The notes beneath the pieces are model-generated. The model was not told where the DNA came from, searched no databases, and saw nothing but the letters and a program-made list of their open reading frames with translations. From positions 44,149 through 108,148 of the forward strand of contig JADNRV010000172.1 in assembly GCA_015499995.1 (NCBI GenBank): a stretch of 64,000 nt of DNA, written 5' to 3'. Position 1 is the first letter of the stretch. Each line of letters begins with the position of its first letter. Below, in pieces: positions 31,930 to 43,160 of this stretch. Position numbers and translations under genes: made by a program. The stretch comes from Flammula alnicola. Taxonomy: Eukaryota; Basidiomycota; Agaricomycetes; Agaricales; Strophariaceae.

Positions 31930-33477
31930 AAGAAGTCAATGTCTCAACGTTCAACGTTTAACATCAATCTCGATCCCGACACGTCAGTTGTAGATCATCC
32001 ATGAAGGAGCAGATGGACGAGAGTTGGGAAAGGGGTGTCAAGGATATCTTTGAGATTGAACTAGTAGCAGAGGGCGCAGGGCCGGATCGCCACTGGAGGA
32101 CGTGGTTAAGCAAGCAAGAGGAACTGTTGTAAATGGCGAGGGAGGATTAGAGTGTAAAGTAACGAACCTCGGATCAATCTTCGCCATTGTCACCGTTCTC
32201 CGCATACTCCATATACTAAGTACATGCTACGGCGATATTGGAGGCTTTCTCACCGAATAACCTTGTTCTTGTGGGGTCATACGGTTTGTCGTCAAGAGGT
32301 ATTGACACAGCCACGATCATGGATGATTCTACGAGGAACGTCTTTTGAGAGCTCGAATCAATACACCATCCTCATGAACGAAAAAGAGATAACGACGCAC
32401 CCATGAGATGACAGCAGAAAACCGCACTTCCTGCAGCGCAGAGACCTCGAAGAGAACCCACATATACCTCTTCCGCCTTCTCAATGGCATACAACCACAG
32501 ACACCCGCCCATCTCAGGCTTCTTCATGATGAACCCTCGGACCAAGTGTTATTCCATCTGCTCCTGCGAATATGATCCAGTGCGCAGAAACACATGGATA
32601 CCAGAGAATGAATGGGAGTTAACGTCAAGCCAAGCCAGTGCATGCTGAGTTTCGTGAGAGCCAGCAGAGGAGAGGAGAGCCGGGAAGGGAGCGTCGAGGA
32701 TATCTTCGTAGGAAGATGAAGAAGAAAGGAGACAAGGCGAGTACTACTTGCGATCGTGAGGAAGTAACCTCGAAAGGACCTACGAGGGCGAGTCATTATC
32801 AACGTGGGGGTCAAGAAGATCGGTTAAGCGTACCATCGAAATTAAGAATCCCACATGCTCCTCGAAATCAACCTACGCCCCAATGCCCGATGCCGCCATT
32901 TTTTGTGTCCAGTATTTCATGATTCGTCGGGTTCGCAGCAGTAGACAATAAGATGAGCAGAGCCACATAGAGCACGGATGTTGTGTGTCTTATGCAAGCA
33001 GGGGGAGGACCGTAGGAGCGGTTATGATACGCAGAACACCAGGGTGTCCGCGCAGGGACTGTGAAGGCTTCATGTTGAGCGATGATGGCAGGGGCGCTCG
33101 ATATCGAGGATGAGTTGAGGACGTCGAGGGTGAAACTGAAGCCGAAGGAGAGGATGAGTGGAGTGAGTCAAAACGGAGGAGGCAAGAGAGGACTAGGAAT
33201 TTGGACACTGCAGACAGCAGGATCAAAACCTCGTAGAACAGGAAGACGCAGCAGGGTGGAGAGAGATAGGCTGAGGCTTTTGAGGAGGAGGTTGACGCGT
33301 TGACTATGAAACGCTGAAGATCTTATGCATTATGGGTTGATTCTGTGGTAAGGGTGAGGGGAGCATTTGCTCATCAGTGGCCGTACAGGGACCAAAGATT
33401 AAGTACGTAAGCCGGTCAGACGCAGCTATAAAGCCAATTCCGTTCACGACGGAAGGTCCATATCCTATATCATTGCC
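31930..33477. other. Repeat-rich intergenic DNA, no gene
   Basis: Shows scattered short matches to the flanks of the duplicated units, for example GAGAGCTCGAATCAATACAC at 32346 and CTGCAGACAGCAGGATCAAAACCTCGTA at 33209 (a version of the module at 26735 and 46265). Frames are short and broken. Confidence 0.5.
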
Positions 33478-34799
33478 ATGGAAAAACCAACTTCGCATAT
33501 TCTATCCTCGATCTCCTCTGAGCTCAAGCGTGATACATTTGTTTGGTCAAACACGTTTCCAACTCACCTCATCATCGGTGAGATAGGTTTTCCTCACCTG
33601 AATGGTCTTGAATGACTAACGCGCCACGGTCGACAGGAATCAACCAGCGCCTCACGCCTGTAACTAGCGCTCTTATCAAAAGATGGACGCAAGATATCAT
33701 GCAGGCGTCATGGGAAGAATTCCACCTCTGCCCTGTGGAAGTGCACACATGCGGTGTCTTGACGTATGGAATCATACCCGCCGGACCTGAGATACCCATG
33801 CTATCCACGGATCCCCTCCCCCCTGCAAACTACGGCTGGTATTTCCCTGGTCAGTCCTCACTGTATCGTTTAAAAATGTCGGACTCGATCTTCTCATCTA
33901 CAGTGTGGCTGCAAACAACGCCTTCGATCTATTCCATGTTGAATATGCAGTCGTTCAAAGCCATGCAAGCGTGCCACATCCAGAGACCGAACCATTATCT
34001 TGGAGACGCTCGCAAACTTGTACTGTTTTTCCTACCAACGTCGACTTTATATGCTGATGAACTCTGGTAGTTTGATGTTCCGTTGTCCGTCCGAACCCAG
34101 GTGTTGCAGCGTGATAAAAACCGCTGCTTGTTCACCGGATCCATACCTCGAGAGTCAACCGAAGTGACGTGGATGGTACCCCCGTATTTCGCTTGGTTGG
34201 TCAGTCTTTCGCGAAGCTAACTCACATTCCTCAACTGAATTAGTGCCTTCAAGGCCTTTCCTGATACCTCGCCTCGTGAGACTGCTGGTATGAGTTCCAA
34301 GGACTTGGAAAACTCATCAAACGCGACTCTGATGCACAAGGATCTCATCCCATACTTTAATGACAATGCGTTCGGCGTTGACATCGACGTACGTCTACCG
34401 GCCTCTTGATATTCAATTTTCTAACGTGTACACGTGCAGGACGACTACCACATCATGATATTCCGCGAGATGGGATCAGCGCGACGACTTCTTCCTACTC
34501 ATATGCCGCTACGAGAGCACGATGCCAATTTTGAGATATTCCTACGAGGACACTTTCACAGCTCACTTCGAGCGAATATCCTTCATGGGGACATCAGGGA
34601 TGAATACTCTACGGATGCTATTCTGACACTGATGGAGGAACTTGGAGTAGGGGAAGAGGATGATGATGAATTGGCGCCGATGAATGATCCCCGATGGCAG
34701 ACCATGCTCGGGAAAGAGATATGGGAGGAGGTTTTGCGGCAGAGAATTTCAGATGCTGATGATCGCTATGATAGTGAAGAGTACAATGAAGATGGATAG
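33478..34799 (+). CDS. HNH-nuclease-like domain protein
   Basis: Predicted start at ATG 33478 (CCATGG context, MEKPTSHILSSISSELKRDT), joined in frame by GTGAGA...CGACAG to the exon beginning near 33648. Further introns lie at about 33852-33901 and 34020-34071, near 34200 and near 34390-34440. The central part has VRTQVLQRDKNRCLFTG, then VTWMVPP, and LMHKDLIPYFNDNAFGVDI; this order matches the HNH_2-type family widespread in Agaricomycetes, with a C-terminal half RLLPTHMPLREHD, FLRGHFHSSLRANIL, DIRDEYST and MEELGVGEE. The usual catalytic Asn/His positions are not all evident, so activity is uncertain. The product is about 350 residues with an acidic C-terminus. It is unrelated to the surrounding duplicates. 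Confidence 0.72.
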
Positions 34800-35440
34800 T
34801 AGTTCTTAGTGAAGTCTCCCTCCTTTCGAGAACTACAGTCGCAAGAACATGGATTCCGATGAAATGGGATTCAATAATGAAACGATTACCATTAAAGAGA
34901 AGATACGCACGCATCGACGATCTCCCCGGTGCCTTTGTTGTTGTTGTATCCTTTGATCATCCTGCATTACGCCGACGAGTGCACATATCAGTGGTAATCA
35001 ATACTGGGAGTGGGATGTAATGGCAATTAAGATTGCGACAGCGCACCTATCAACCTTTCCACGACATGGCATTGAGAGGCCGCGTAAGCAGGGCCAGGGG
35101 AGACCAGGGGATCGATCCAACGCCAAAATGCTATTCGAGATTCGGGAATCGAAAAACGTTAGTAATCACTTTGTCATTCAACTTCAGACATGAAAAACTT
35201 GAAAGCGCACACCTTCGACGTCGGGAACATCTCCCTCTCCTCCTCGCGATAGATGAGGTTATAGTGGTTCTGCATGGAGATGAACGGCGTCAAGTTGTTG
35301 ATCACGTAGTCTTGAATGAGCGCGTTAGTCTGGTATTATAATCGACACGTTATCTAGATAGGTACATGCTTTGCATTGCGTGGACTAACACAGGGAAAAT
35401 ATGGTTAGTGCTTGTACTTGAAAATGGCTGAGCATCGCGA
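34800..35440. other. Intergenic, no gene
   Basis: 3' flank of the HNH-like gene. Short frames only (35033-35341 plus), no domain. Confidence 0.5.
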
Positions 35441-35902
35441 ATGAAACACTTACATTGCCAGGCCAACGGGCTCATCGACACCGTACAACTAACTGGCCCA
35501 TTTAACCCAGTCACGAGGCACTCGGCTGACCTGGTCATCACCCTTTTCGAAGAGGCGGAGGGCGGAAAGAGCGAAGCATTTGCGCAGGCAATGCGAAATC
35601 TTGAGGCGAGCTATTTCCAGACAGAGCTAAATGGAGGCGGAGGCGGAGGCGGAAAAGACACGGACGACAGAAAGCCAAACCCCTGCCAGGCAAACGGCCA
35701 ACCCGCCGGCACTGACTGGATAAAGGTATTAGCGACTGTCGCCCAGCCGCGGCGTCCTAGGGCACACCATATTTCCCACCGCGGAAGCGCGACACGACAA
35801 GTTGATGAACGAACCAGAGGCGAAGACATCCCGTCCGACGCCTACGATTACTATTTCGCGTATTCGCAATTCGTGGTCTGGCCTAAAGCGGTACGCGACT
35901 AA
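35441..35902 (+). CDS. Hypothetical protein or fragment
   Basis: An open frame of 153 codons with HSADLVITLFEEAEG near the start, a glycine run coded by GGAGGC repeats at 35635-35655, and an aromatic C-terminus (DAYDYYFAYSQFVVWPK). The sequence after it (35940-36110) resembles 43040-43160, downstream of the broken nuclease-like gene at 42664, including CATCATACCGGATAACACA. So this may be another diverged copy of that family, but alignment by eye is weak. No function is proposed. Confidence 0.3.
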   Translation: MKHLHCQANGLIDTVQLTGPFNPVTRHSADLVITLFEEAEGGKSEAFAQAMRNLEASYFQTELNGGGGGGGKDTDDRKPNPCQANGQPAGTDWIKVLATVAQPRRPRAHHISHRGSATRQVDERTRGEDIPSDAYDYYFAYSQFVVWPKAVRD

Positions 35903-36159
35903 GGCGAATTTGATGAAGATTCGGGAGAGACAGGCGGATATTATCAAAGTCCTTGCTTGATAGTGGGCGATGTGCGGTTGAATTTTCCCAGCGATGAGCA
36001 CCTTACGGAATGCACAATGGATGACCGACGTAAGCAAAGTATCAGGACAGCGGCAGACAGAGAGCGGAAATTCAAGACAGCATCATACCGGATAACACAA
36101 ATCGACCCTCCCTCACTGAATGATTGTCTTGTGTCTGTAGTCACGATCTAATGTTATAC

Positions 36160-37889
36160 GGTTTCTGCGTCAGAGACATGCATTGGCCATGGATATTGTC
36201 GTGAAAGGGACATCTTGTGAGAGCCCGATATCAATACACCACTATCATGAACGAAGGAGAAAAAGAAACGAGGAGAAACTCACGAGATAATAGCCCCGCT
36301 TGACGACCGGACACCGTTCTTCCGTAGGGGGCTGCAGACCCAAGCCGGGGAGAACCCTACACGCACAGTGTTCGGCTCCTCGGCAGCGTATACTGTTCTG
36401 GACGAAGGCCATATCATCACACCACAATCATCAACCCAACCTCACCCGAAATCAACCACCCGCCCGACGCTTCTTCACGAGGGGTCAAAAATCAGCATCC
36501 CTACATGCCAATTGTCGATCGCGTTTGCAGGCATGGGAAGAACCGGAGTGGAACCAAGCCTGTGCACGCCTCTGATCAAGATGGCGTCTCATGCGAGCCA
36601 GCAGAGGATCAGAAGGAATTACTTGCGATCAGAGGAGCCGGTGGGGTTCAAATATGAAGGCGAAGCTGCAGAGGATCTCTAGGATCGAGTCAGTGGTTAG
36701 GTAAGAAGCGAAGAAAACAGTTTTAGCGTACCATCAAGAAGCCCCAGCGCCGCGCTATCCTTCTCTAAAGAGAGCGTATTTAGAACGACGACGACGGCCC
36801 ACTGCATCAAGTACGTGATCAACCAGCCCTACGCCTTTATTCACAAGGAAAGTCCAAGTACATCAACCGTCATTCCATCCACGCATGCCAATATTCGATG
36901 GAGTTCCGAAGAGCAGATGTGTCCAGGGGAAGGAGACTCGTGCGAGGCAGCAGAGGAGAGAAGCGGAGGGATGCAACGTCGAGGATACCTTACAGATTGA
37001 CGTGATGACGAGGAGGAGCGGAGGACGCAAGGTGCATCGGTAAGTACTAGTTGTGACGAACTGGTTGAGCAGGGGGGCTGAATGTCGAAATGTGAAGACG
37101 ATGCTGCATAAGATATCTCTTTTTGGGTGATTCTGTGAGCCTGAAGCTCCAAAGGGCCTGATTGACCAAGTCAGCGGTGAGATGGGGGCTGAGATCTGCC
37201 AGTTGGGCGTACATACCATCGAGAACTCCAGATGATTCATGAACCGCATTAGATATTGCAATGGCATATAACGTCCTGGACGACATCGAGAGCTACTGCC
37301 CTCCATCAAGCGCGAAATCACAAGGAGACTTGCGAGCAGGGGGGAGCATCGCGGGATGCACGATGTACAGGATGTACACCAGAATGGCGGGAGCTAGTGG
37401 CACGGTGGAGCAATCCGACATGGCTTGACTCTCGGAAGCAGGGGCTCAGAGACGCATCGAGCGGGCTGTGCGGTGTAGCGTCGCACGCAACGGCAGGAGC
37501 CAAGCCAGGATGGTTCTGACGAATGCGGAAGGTATAAAGGGACATGCACAGCCTCAATGCTATCTAATCTAATCTAGCTGAGCACTGCCAGATCTCACTG
37601 TCGCAAAGGTGGAGATTTCACGTCGACTGACGACGATGCGTATCGAGGATGAGGTGAGGACATGGTCTTGTGAATGAAGATTAATGAAGTTCCACCACAT
37701 CGTTTGCACTCTAGTTACACATCTGTGCGAGATAAGATAACGCCTGGAGTGAAACAGGAAACTTTACACAGCCTCACAGCCTCATACCGTCATTGCGAAA
37801 GCCTTGCGTTCGCACTGCTCGAGACTTCTTATTTGCTTTCCACTCCCCCACTTGAACGACAAACACTTCGAGGCCCTCAGTGTGCCTCC
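36160..37889. repeat. 5' flank of duplicated unit carrying NACHT copy 4
   Basis: Counterpart of 20190-22096 (landmarks given there). Minus-strand exon-like pieces are clearer here: SSRTLYAIAISNAVHESSGV before a GTATGT donor near 37215; QALWSFRLTESPKKRYLMQH near 37150; AVVVVLNTLSLEKDSAALGL near 36790. They suggest a multi-exon membrane-protein gene running antisense to the NACHT gene, but a full open chain could not be built. Confidence 0.7.
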
Positions 37890-39851
37890 ATGGAAGTTAC
37901 TCCACCATCTCAAAATTCAATGTTCTCATTGTCCAACGCCGTGTTTACTGGTGGGACGTTCACTCAGCACAATGGCCCCAATACCGTGAATATCAACAAC
38001 GCTAACTTAGGTGCGCCACAACATTGTCCAAAGGATATGACCTAGTTAGTCAATGTAAACTAGGAGGGTTCGAGCTGCTTCGCGAAGAGGTGGCTACGAC
38101 TGCTTTCCACAACTCTGAGCAGCACGTCGATCCCCCAAAATGTCATCCAAATACGCGCCTTGCGGTCTTGCAGAAGATCATGGACTGGATTCGGTACAGC
38201 GAGGATCGCGACACATGGGTCATGTGGCTAAATGGTGCCGCAGGAGCAGGAAAGTCAGCGATCGCCCGATCCATCGCTGAGATGTGCGAACGTGCGAAGC
38301 TGGCGTTGGCCACCTTCTTTTTCTTCAGGACGGACCCCACTCGTAATACTTCCAAACGACTGGTGGCTACACTTGCCTATCAACTCGCCATAAGCATTCC
38401 CCTCGCCCGCGACATTATTGTAGAAGCTCTCGACCGCGACCCGCTTCTCTTTGGACAGTCGTTCAAATCGCAGTTCAAGGCCTTGATCGTTGAACCTCTC
38501 CTACAGATCGGACAGCAGTCTGATAGTTCAGTCAACCTGACATCACCATTCATAGTCATAATTGACGGCCTCGATGAGTGCGATGGGCGCGAGGTGCAAA
38601 CCAACATCATCTGCGCTATTTCAGACGTGCTACGGGATAAAAATCTCCCCCTTGCATGCCTTATCGCCAGCCGTTCGGAGCAGCAGATCACCATGGCGTT
38701 CAATTCAAGGAAGGTGACCGACATTGTTACAAGATTGCCCTTGGACAACACGTATCTTCCTGACAAAGACATCCGCCTCTTCCTCAACGACAAGTTCGCC
38801 GAACTCAAATACAGCCATCCGTTCAAGCATCTCATTGACTCATCTTGGCCACCCGAAAACATAGTCGAAAACATCATCGAAAAATCCTCTGGCCAGTTCA
38901 TATACGCATCAGTGGTAATAAATTTCGTGTCTTCACCACGTCACCACCCCGTACAACGCCTGGAAGTTGTCCGAGGCATACGCCCTGCTCGCCTCGATAC
39001 ACCCTTCGCACAGTTGGATGCACTGTACATGCATATCTTCTCGTGTGTGGAGGAACTTGATACTACTATGCTAGTACTCAGCTATGCGGTTCTCGGGCCC
39101 CACGACGAAACTATAGCAATCCAGCGATTTCTATCTTTGGGCGAGGGAGACGTAGAGATTGCATTAGCCGACTTGACATCGGTTGTTGAGGTCACCGATT
39201 ACGTCAAATTTCTCCATGCATCCCTACCCGACTTTCTACATGATCCTGCTCGATCTCAAAAGTATTATATCGATCCTCCGAACAGATATGCTAATTTCGC
39301 CCACCGCTGGTTTGAACATTTCAATCATTCTGCCCGCTTCTACCCCTCCGAATATGTTGGTATGAATCAATCATAGATTTCCATCCATTTTACTACTAAT
39401 TCAAGCTACATGCCTTTCACCGAATAGACAGACAGTTTATCCGTGATTCAGTACTAGAAATAATCAAGCATCTGGAAGGCGCTGCTCCCACAAATGAACT
39501 TCAACAAGACATTTTGGAGTTTTTGCCTCATCCTACCCACTTTTCAGTCTTCACCACGATCAAACAAATGTCACAATTTCTCTACTCCATCAAAGCACTT
39601 GTAAGATCAATCGATTAAAATGAAGCTTTGTTTAATCTGACAAAGTTTAACAGGATTTTCAGGACGAATATAGAGCGTACAATCACCAGCTCGAATTAAT
39701 CACTCGGATAGCCAAAGACTGGTATCCGTATGATTGTCGCTCGTTGGATGAACATCACGATATTTCACAAATCCTCTTTAAACTCGAATCTGAGAAGCAA
39801 GCTCACAAGCAGCAGGCCCAGGAGGAGCGAGTGCGTGGGCAGCAAAACTGA
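37890..39851 (+). CDS. NACHT-domain STAND NTPase, NLR-like (copy 4)
   Basis: Closest to copy 2: MEVTPPSQNSMF then SNAVFTGGTFTQHNGPNTVN in exon 1 from ATG 37890, splicing near 38010 to GGFELLREEVATTAFHNSEQ. The NACHT features are NGAAGAGKSAIARSI, FIVIIDGLDECDG, LIASRSEQQI and KSSGQFIYASVVINFV. Exon 3 (RDSVLEIIKHLEG to FLYSIKAL) and exon 4 (DFQDEYRAYNHQLELI) follow with GT..AG introns. The stop TGA at 39849 cuts the protein earlier than in copy 2. The sequence beyond still resembles copy 2's tail (GAACGCAAAGTGAAAGAAGG), so a nonsense change trimmed the basic C-terminus RFLKRVFRT. Otherwise the gene is intact. Confidence 0.86.
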
Positions 39852-40470
39852 GAGCTCGAGGCAGAAGAACGCAAAGTGAAAGAAGGTGGATAGGCCTTGG
39901 CCAGATTATTGAAATGGGTATTCAGGACGTAGCTCGACGACAGAACCTATAACGTGTCGATTCTGGAGTCGGACGTTTTCATTTTTTCCTACTTGCCATC
40001 TTACACATTTTGGGTGTTTGTTGTCTGGTGGGTAGTTTAGTCAAACAAATTCTCGTCTTATTCGTCTAGTTGCGTCTGTATCTAGGTACATCCTTGTACT
40101 GTATCGTTCCATCCACACAGGTGGATAGCATGTATGTACGCGCTTTCACGGCACTAAATTGACAAGCATGCGAGAAAAAAGAGTATTCGGGCCTACGCAG
40201 GCGGGGCAGGAAAGGATTGCGGCCGCGCTTCAACTTTCTCTCCGGTTGCATTGCTAACTTTCAAGGAATTCGTCTCTCACTGACCAGGACTAGATGTGCT
40301 AATCAACAGCAAAACACAATACGAGCCCCACTCAAAAACATTGCGCGTAAACTCTCCCGCGGGTATCGATTATCTTTCGCGGCATTTAAGTGGCACCCTC
40401 GTTCTCGAGATAACCCAGCGGAGATACTGCATAGCATAATGTCTGCTCAGGAGCACATGAACGAGGGCGG
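39852..40470. repeat. 3' flank of duplicated unit, copy 4
   Basis: The start of the block that matches 24175-24650. It holds the former tail codons of the NACHT gene, then noncoding sequence nearly identical to the flank of copy 2. Confidence 0.75.
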
Positions 40471-40902
40471 CTATAGGATAAAATTATGAATCGCCATGCA
40501 ACAAAGAATGGACGCGGATGCGGCTGACCTCGAACCTAAGTGCATTACCTGCTCCTCCTTATCGATAGGTGAGAATCTGGACACGGACACAGGTGTGAAC
40601 GTACTCGCGGATAGGTACTCGTAGCCTCCGGGTATTATACCAGCCTTGACAGAGAGGACTAATTGCGCTTCGTGGAAAGCTAGTACGGGCATAAGGAGGG
40701 GCAGACGCAGGTAATTGCCATATCCGAGAGAGACGTCGATGGATATATATCTGTAAGCGAGGGCAAAAGTCAATGAACGCTGAACGAAAAGAAACAACGC
40801 GTACACACTCAATACGACGGGGACTGCCTCTTCAGATGCAAGCTGCTCTTCCCTACGGTAGGCGGGGCGCAGAATCCACGGAGAGGATGAAATGTCGCCC
40901 AT
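40471..40902 (-). pseudogene. Multi-exon membrane-protein exons (copy 2)
   Basis: Counterpart of 24653-25151 with MGDISSSPWILRPAYRREEQ, a hydrophobic VLSVYALFLFVQRSLTFALA, then YGNYLRLPLLMPVLAFHEAQ and LSVKAGIIPGGYEYLS. In this copy the frame stays open across what is an intron or a frame break in the other copy (143 codons). Upstream exon-like pieces run to about 41640 (YAIGNANVALFSM before a GTATGC donor near 41563). It is possibly the C-terminal part of a real membrane-protein gene. I do not recognise the family. Confidence 0.42.
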
Positions 40903-42039
40903 TATTACATGTCAGACCTTGCAATCACATATGTAAATCGTCCAGGCCGACCGACCAACAACCAGCAGCTTCCACGTATTCGACGCTAGCGATGCTTAAA
41001 ACGAGGATGAACACCAAGAAGCCATCCTCATGAACGGGAGAAAATGAAACGAGGACGCACTTACGTATGAGACGACCACGGGAAACAGCTCTCGGGGGAA
41101 TTCAGAGCCCACAGAGAACCAAAAAAAAGCACTGCGTTCCCCATAGCATAGCTCATCTTGGACGACCGCCACACCCACTAGCTCCGGTGCATTGCACCGC
41201 ATCATACATGAAACCTAGCACACGACCGACGCTCCTTCGCCAGGAAAGCGCAAATCAACTATTTTATCCGTACAAATCAATATTGGATCGGGTTCGCATG
41301 AGGGGGAAGAAACGGAGTTCAGCTAAGCTCGTGCATGCATTCTGCGAGCCAGGAAATGAGAATTGGGAAGGAATATCGAAGATATCTTGGAGTTTAATGC
41401 AGAAGGAGGAAAGAGGAGAGGATGCAAGGTTGACATGAGTACTAACAGCTGCGATTGGAAGCAGTGGTTGCGTTTTGAAATTTGAAATTTTGAAGCCTGA
41501 AATCGAAAAGGAGATGTGGGGTCGAGTCAGTTCGAAGGTAGAGAGTTAAGAAGACATGTCGAGCATACCATCGAGAACAGCGCCACGTTAGCATTTCCAA
41601 TAGCATATAACATCGTTGACGGCGCTCCCGCCTGATGCCCAAGCCCGTCAAAAACAAAGAGCCATTCCATGTATACATGACAGCTTTTGATCGGGTTCGC
41701 GTGTAGGACCAGACGGGTTGGCGCTTCGAGGAAAGAGGTGAGCAGGAGTAGAGGAAGGACTCAAGGAGAGGGCACGAGGAGACGTATTCTGCACAGAATA
41801 CCAGAATGGGACCGGTAAAGGCTTTAGGGATGGCGGAGGGTTTATGATGAAGGGCGCGCAGCAAGGATGAAAGGATAGGCTATTGCACCTTCCGGGACTG
41901 TACATGCAACTGACGTGTGCCGTGTCAGTAAGGAGAGAGCAGGGGGCCGTACAATACCGAAGCTGCTGGACGCTGAGTGGCATGGAAACTGCGTGAGACA
42001 CAAAAACAAGGGACAAAAGATATGTTCAAGCCTACCGTT

Positions 42040-42250
42040 GGAGCAGTCCAATCTGACCTCGGGATAGCAGAGGCTCGGATACGCGTCGAGCAGGCGGTGC
42101 GGTGTCGCGTCGCACGCAATGGCAAGAGGCAAGCAAAGGTGGTTCGTCTACGAATGCGGAAGGTGTCTACAAAGGGACGTGCACAGCCTCGATGCTATCT
42201 AATCTATCTATCTAATCTAGCCGAGGACTGCCAGACCTCACTACTACACC
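42040..42250. repeat. Dispersed repeat, copy of 28160-28370
   Basis: See the landmarks at 28160-28370. Here it is joined on the left to a piece of the 26735-27475 repeat (CTGCGTGAGACACAAAAACA, CTACCGTTGGAGCAG) and on the right to CATCTCAACAGCTCATTACC-like sequence from the same block. This copy is therefore a composite made by insertion or recombination. Confidence 0.7.
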
Positions 42251-42399
42251 GTTTCACGTCTCAACAGCTCATTACCTTCCTCAACAAGCCTCATGCACCC
42301 CAGACGCATGGGTTCCATGCGACCGTGTCTCTCAGTCTCCAGATAACCTTTAGTTGCACATATTGCGTCGTAATGACCTATTGTTTCTGTAAAGAGAAT

Positions 42400-42660
42400 C
42401 AGTTTACTGAGCAACTTGAAGTGAAAAGCAGGAACTGATCGATACAGTCATACGCCTGAAACCTTTGATGACGCTGCTCGCGCCGCACGTACTCGTGAAG
42501 TTCTTGGAAACCATAATAAGCGAAGAAGTTTGGGAGCAGACTTGGGAGGGTGCGAGCGGCGCCGGATTCCGGATCGTGCCTGTCGTGAAGGATCGCTGAC
42601 GTCATACAGTGTACCACCGCGACGCGTCCCTGAATTGAAACCGAATTGAAACTCTCTCTT
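42400..42660 (-). pseudogene. FunK1 kinase fragment (second)
   Basis: Minus-strand segment with YGFQELHEYVRREQRHQRFQ and YDCIDQFLLFT, matching the region just before the catalytic loop of the 31-kb FunK1 relic. The catalytic loop and the HDLEAFFY motif are missing. Confidence 0.5.
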
Positions 42661-42663
42661 GGC

Positions 42664-43160
42664 CATTCATACCTAGGACATCCACCATGGCAAACCCCAC
42701 AAGCACACCCAAGGACAAGCAACGACTGGTCGCAGTACGAGCTCTTCGCGTTCAATATTTCAATAATCAACATCCGCGTCGACGTTGTCAAAGTTGCGAC
42801 CTTCTTCGGTACCCCCTCGCTCCCCGACGCGCTGCCTGTCCATGTCTCTCCAACGGTCCTCGACAACGAGCAAATACAGACTGGGCCGCTGTCAAGGACG
42901 AGAAACTGTTCTTCCGGTATTTCTGGGAGGTAGAGCACGCGAGCGCCGCAGACAAGTCGGGTGTTGTTGATTTTGTTGGCTTCCTTCTTGGTCTGTTGGG
43001 CATGACGCTGAGGTGATCACATCATATTCAAGTACAAGGGCATTTCGTTCGAGATGGCGACGAACAGAGTCCTTGCGGAGGCTGACATATGTATGATGGA
43101 CGATCGGAGTTTGTGCTTCTCGTACAAGCAGAAGAACCAGACAGAAAGCAGAAATTCGAG
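42664..43160 (+). pseudogene. Nuclease-like conserved fungal protein, broken
   Basis: Three plus-strand frames give successive pieces: NDWSQYELFAFNISII, FFGTPSLPDALPVHVSPTVL (near 42800); KDEKLFFRYFWEVEHASAAD (near 42895); and HIIFKYKGISFEMATNRVLA followed by EADICMMDD (near 43020-43105). From memory this order recalls a common Agaricomycete family of unnamed proteins that may have a PD-(D/E)XK nuclease-like core, where the acidic residue of a segment like AEADICMM and a later QExK form the site; here the latter reads YKQK, so the site looks lost. Frames shift near 42890 and 43010. Function is uncertain even for intact members. Confidence 0.5.
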
